64,000 bases of DNA, from the NCBI GenBank assembly GCA_014898415.1, contig RCTD01000006.1, forward strand, positions 1,178,001 to 1,242,000. The letters run 5' to 3'. The notes beneath the pieces are model-generated. The model did not search any database, was not told the origin of the DNA, and saw nothing but the letters and a program-made list of their open reading frames with translations. Of this stretch, positions 60,100-64,000 are shown one piece after another (the stretch's first letter is position 1; each line of letters starts with the position of its first letter). The stretch is from Stromatinia cepivora. Taxonomy: Eukaryota > Ascomycota > Leotiomycetes > Helotiales > Sclerotiniaceae. A program made the translations under genes and the position numbers.

Positions 60100-60620
60100 G
60101 GTGGAAGAATGGTTTATTGGTTATCAACTGTGAGTAAGTGGAACTTATTAGTAACAACAATGGTAACGATTGAGGTGAATGGATAGTATTTAATAATCAT
60201 AGTGAAATTTAATATTGAATCGAGCCCTCCGCTTTTGTGAATACAGTGGCCGTTACAAATTCCCAGCATACTACTGAACCTGGAACAGTGGGATGATATC
60301 ACTAGTCATCCTGTAAGTCCAAAGAGTACAGAAATAGAACCGCCTAAACTTTATAAGACGAAAACTCTTGAACATCTTCAAGCAAACAATTAAGCAAATT
60401 CACCATTCGAAATAATCTGAACTTTCAAATCACTAACAATGATTAGAGATATTGAAGCTGAGGAAAACTATCCTCAAATGACCTAAGTAAGCTAGACTTG
60501 CAATGTCATCGGAATGGATTTAGCGAAATAATAGAGAATGGATCATCTTAAACTAGGAAAAAACTTTCATGGCAGCACTCATTTCGAGAAAACGGAATGA
60601 ATGACTTGGATAGCATACAC

Positions 60621-60794
60621 CTAGCATGCGGCTGGATTTCTAGGTTTCCACTTTCTTCGTCCATGCACCACGATGTCTCTATAATTCATCGGACCATTAT
60701 ATCGAACCTTTGAAGGCGTTCCACCTTTCGCTCGCCCCAGAATTCCATAAGATACCCCTGCTGCTAGAGATACAAAGTAAGAATTTAAATGCAT
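60621..60794 (-). CDS. possible small protein of 57 residues
   Basis: ATG at 60794 opens a frame to TAG at 60623-60621. It has a hydrophobic start (HLNSYFVSLAAGVSYGILG) and a basic, aromatic C-terminus (YNGPMNYRDIVVHGRRKWK). The content looks protein-like and resembles small organelle membrane proteins. The 5' end could instead be an exon joined to upstream sequence: an acceptor-like CTCTAG sits inside the first codons. No family is recognised. Confidence 0.4.
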   Translation of the reverse strand: MHLNSYFVSLAAGVSYGILGRAKGGTPSKVRYNGPMNYRDIVVHGRRKWKPRNPAAC

Positions 60795-62675
60795 ATGGAA
60801 TGTGTAATCACAAGAGCAGCTATGCTAACAATTCTGATGATTTGATTTGTGTATTTTCATGTTGCTTGGACAAGTAACTCGTGGAGACTGGTTTTTGTAT
60901 GATCTTGCCAAAGAGAGAGGAGTCTGAAAGAGACGGAATGAATGAGAAATGAAACGGAGAGGAAAGATGAATACTTCGTAATTTATGAACGAAACTATCA
61001 ACATCGTTCCTTCCCTAATCTCCTATCGGCCAGATATAAAATCCTTTCCTGATTTACTCCCCTCCGACCTTTTCACTTCCAACCAAGCAACATGAAACGA
61101 TATTTGGCTTTAAGACCAGTACATCTACAAACACTTGTCAACTGGAAACTTATCCAACAACCCCAAACATCATAATGAGCAATCCATGGCTCTACAGCAG
61201 CATGTGCATCGGTCGACCCATGACTATGCTTATCGCACCACTGGCACCACCAGTCGCACGTACACCACGAAGTTATCCAGATGGCCGCCCCGAGATACAG
61301 GGCTTCAATGATCATACGACACACACTAGAATGGCATTGGGTAGAACTAGACTGCTAGCTATGCAACCGAGGGCTAGACCAAGCGCACACATGTATGGGA
61401 TATTTATTTCTGGTATGCAAGTGTTGCGAATGGTAATGGATTTGTAGGGACTTTACGAATCTTCCCCGAGGTTGGGGCCCTAGATGGGTAGGTTGAGGGA
61501 TGGGTGAGATATTGGACTGTGTAGCGCTTGTTTAGATAGATAGGACGAATCGTTGTTTTGCATTGTATTCGACGGGTGCTGTGATGCCGACGTTTGATTT
61601 GAAGTGGAAACTGGATGTGGGGAACTAATTTACAGATTGGGCGGGATTTAAAATCTTCAACTGAATCTTGGCAGTATGAGAGAACAAGATCGCCAGAACT
61701 TTCGTGATTAGTATGTTGGGAACCGGAATGTAAAACATCCAGCAAAGTCACCAATTAGAACTCTCTAATGATGGCCAACATGCAGAAGAGCAATGTTATG
61801 CTTTGGAGCAATATATTTTCCATGCCGGAAAGTTTGCAGGAAATAGCCCTGGGTACACCCAGAAGCAAGTACACAAATCCATCCAAACCCCATGGTGATG
61901 AATTGGGTGTTTCTGGTATACTACAAGAAGCCATTCCAGATCGTCCAATCCAAATTTATTCATTTCCTTGAGTAAAACCTCAAGAATGTTGTTGACAATC
62001 GGAAAATCCAAAGTGCAAAAATGATCCGTGCGCGATGGACGTTTTCTCACGTGATCAAATACCTCAGGTTCCAATTCATTTGATTGCCCCAAGTTGACAA
62101 TGACAACGACAAACATCAATCCATCACACCATCATGAATACTTAACAACTCTCTCCAACCTCTTCTTCTATTTCATCTACATCTAATGACTTCACAGGTA
62201 AGTCTCTCATTATCAGCGTGGGGCTGCCATGAAAGTAACCACCATATGGCGAAATCATGCTTCCTTATGGTAGTGAGAGTTCCTACTTGATTTCCATATA
62301 TCTCTTTCAACACCCTCTTCACATATCATTTATACATCTATATATGATAATTATTACATTTCCTATCATTCTAGGAAGTTTAAAAGTTGCCCAGTAAAGT
62401 ATCGGTGGTGCTTTTCTACTTCTTCTCTCCTCTTTGAACTTCTCCATCTTCCAGATTCACACAAGGCTCGCTTCGGCTACCAGTCATCATCAAGGATTCC
62501 AAGCAAGCAAAGAACGGCTACATACCTTCTACCTTATTACTGTCACTTCGCAAATTAACGCGCCTTCGTTCTGCCAAACATCAACATACGAATTCGCAAT
62601 TCATAAAACATCAAAATTTGCACCTTAAACATCAACTTTTACCTTCATATTTAGGTTCATTCTCAATATTTTACT
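60795..62675. other. intergenic, with unconvincing open frames
   Basis: A 90-codon plus-strand frame (61175-61447) overlaps an 83-codon minus-strand frame (61324-61073) and others. None has recognisable content. The last 250 bp, rich in CT, is probably the promoter and 5' UTR of the histone gene. Confidence 0.35.
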
Positions 62676-63556
62676 ATGGCCGGCGGAAAAGGAAAATCTT
62701 CTGGTGGAAAGTCATCTGGAGGCAAGGTCGGCGCAGATGGAAACAAGAAGCAACAAAGTCATTCAAGCAAAGCTGGTCTTCAGGTTAGTATTGCGAAACT
62801 TTGCGTTTTATCTTTTCTTTTCACCATCAAACTTGGTGGTCCGGCCCCGCGGAGAGACGGAAACCATCCAATTTTTTCAATATCTACACCCCACTAGATC
62901 GCGTCAATAGTCGACCTGCGAATAATCCCTTGGAACAATTACGAACCATCACGACATATATGGATTTTGACGAACATACCTTCCTTTCTATGACTTGGTC
63001 CTTTGTCCAAAAGCTCGTTGGGGAGGCATTTTCGACGCGCCACGAATATCAACAAGCCATGCATACGCGAGATAAATTTTCTCATCCTTGGAAAACTTCG
63101 ACTTCGGACTACTCTTCTTGTGTTTTGAGTTGCGCATCATCTGTTAGATTTACAACATGCTAACAAATGCTGTATCCAGTTTCCTTGCGGTCGTGTCAAG
63201 CGTTTTTTGAAGAACAACACCCAAAATAAGATGCGCGTGGGAGCAAAGGCCGCAGTCTACGTTACGGCTGTTCTGGAATACCTTACTGCTGAAGTTCTTG
63301 AGCTCGCAGGAGTAAGTCTTATTAATACCCCACGACTGCCTACAAGAACATTCACTGACCAATGTAGAATGCTGCCAAGGATCTCAAAGTCAAGCGTATC
63401 ACACCCCGCCATCTACAACTTGCCATTCGTGGTGACGAAGAGCTCGATACCCTCATTCGCGCAACAATCGCCTTTGGAGGGGTGCTACCACACATTAACC
63501 GCGCGTTACTTTTGAAGGTAGAACAGAAGAAGAAGAAGACCGCCGAGTCCGCATGA
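62676..63556 (+). CDS. HTZ1: histone H2A.Z variant
   Basis: Three exons (62676-62783, 63180-63311, 63368-63556) join to 142 residues. The Lys/Gly/Ser-rich N-terminal tail is followed by the histone fold: AGLQ joined to [11 protein letters not shown], then [25 protein letters not shown], and [19 protein letters not shown]. The C-terminal docking part has [19 protein letters not shown] and a Lys-rich end. The DEELD acidic patch and [12 protein letters not shown] are diagnostic of H2A.Z rather than canonical H2A. It replaces H2A in nucleosomes at promoters and boundaries. The first intron is 396 nt, much longer than others in the window, while the second is 56 nt. No defect is seen. Confidence 0.95.
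62784..63179 (+). other. long first intron of the H2A.Z gene
   Basis: A 396-nt GT-AG intron (GTTAGT, branch-like GCTAAC, TATCCAG) contains a 121-codon open frame (62801-63163) in a different frame. The frame lacks histone or other recognisable content and is probably fortuitous. Confidence 0.7.
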
Positions 63557-64000
63557 TTCTCGCAAACGGACACGTTCACGATTCATTCACGCACTTCGAT
63601 TTTTTTGTGCTTTTTCATTCTTCTCTTTCTAAGGGTTCAGACTTTGATGGTGTCATGGGGATATCTACTTTTTACTTGGTTTCATAATGGAATTGCTTGC
63701 TTATCATGGTTCGCACTACCAGATAGGATTATAACGGGTTATATGTGTGATCCATGATTGAAGCACAATTCGGGTGCGAGTTTCTCTCTGGGTTGTGGAA
63801 TCACTTCAGACCAATGTACCACTATCGATTTTGAATGAGATCGGATATTGCTTCATGTTTACAGTTGGAATGGTGATTTTCAAAGTTATGATTATGTAGT
63901 ACCCGATGAAGATGGATGCCGACCTAAATGCTTGATGCTATACATTCCGGCAAACTCGCAAAATACACTCTATCGAGAAAACACCCGACTCCAGATCCGC
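63557..64000. other. 3' flank of the histone gene
   Basis: 3' UTR and intergenic sequence to the right edge. Nothing else is recognised. Confidence 0.4.

Noticed and set aside
62801..63163. 121-codon ORF as a separate gene
   Set aside because: It lies within the intron needed to join the two histone H2A.Z exons in frame.
1..64000. tRNA or rRNA genes
   Set aside because: I scanned by eye for T-arm motifs and rRNA-like stretches and saw no convincing cloverleaf; a tRNAscan-SE run would be needed to exclude one.

Overview
The window looks like a nuclear contig of a filamentous ascomycete (Pezizomycotina, probably Leotiomycetes; the class-level guess is weak). Genes are split by short GT-AG introns of about 45-85 nt. 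A histone H2A.Z gene, a full-size PDR-type ABC transporter, a berberine-bridge-like oxidase, an MFS transporter and a cytochrome P450 are present. A 28-kb AT-rich block carries the transition-only decay typical of repeat-induced point mutation (RIP).

Layout. 1-3.6 kb: decayed coding-like remnants and a 14-bp minisatellite. 3.6-5.35 kb: FAD-linked oxidase with one frameshift near its C-terminus. 5.8-6.9 kb (minus): short-chain dehydrogenase with several lesions. 7.7-12.7 kb (minus): intact 8-exon PDR/ABC-G transporter of 1545 residues. 14.9-16.5 kb: four-exon membrane-associated hypothetical protein. 17.3-44.9 kb: a nest of LTR retrotransposons. 45.8-47.1 kb (minus): broken Tyr/Gln-rich gene. 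47.2-48.2 kb (minus): C2H2 zinc-finger protein. 48.9-49.4 kb and 51.2-51.5 kb: two MITE-like elements (8-bp and TA target duplications). 52.65-53.1 kb: small secreted cysteine-rich protein with a frameshift. 54.2-55.8 kb: MFS transporter. 56.5-58.3 kb: P450 with one nonsense codon. 59.0-60.1 kb: Cys-rich hypothetical. 60.6-60.8 kb (minus): possible 57-residue protein. 62.7-63.6 kb: histone H2A.Z.

The main result is the retroelement nest. An outer Copia-type element (family A, plus strand, 17319-44928, target duplication AAACT) was entered by a second family-A copy on the minus strand (18260-39124, ATTTA). That inner copy was itself entered by a full-length Copia B (20036-28276, GTTCT), a full-length Copia C (28349-35176, CTATC) and a solo B LTR (38014-38321, ATAAT). 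The outer copy also holds a minus-strand solo A LTR (41737-43459, AAATA), which was split by a 1.55-kb gag-only element D (41812-43363, GTAGG). For most of the insertions the sister family-A copy supplies the empty site, so these events can be read from sequence alone.

The oxidase, dehydrogenase, ABC pump, P450 and MFS genes are the kinds found in secondary-metabolite or detoxification loci. Several carry single inactivating lesions while the transporters are intact, so I infer piecemeal decay of accessory functions around the nest. No coordinated pathway can be proved from this window.
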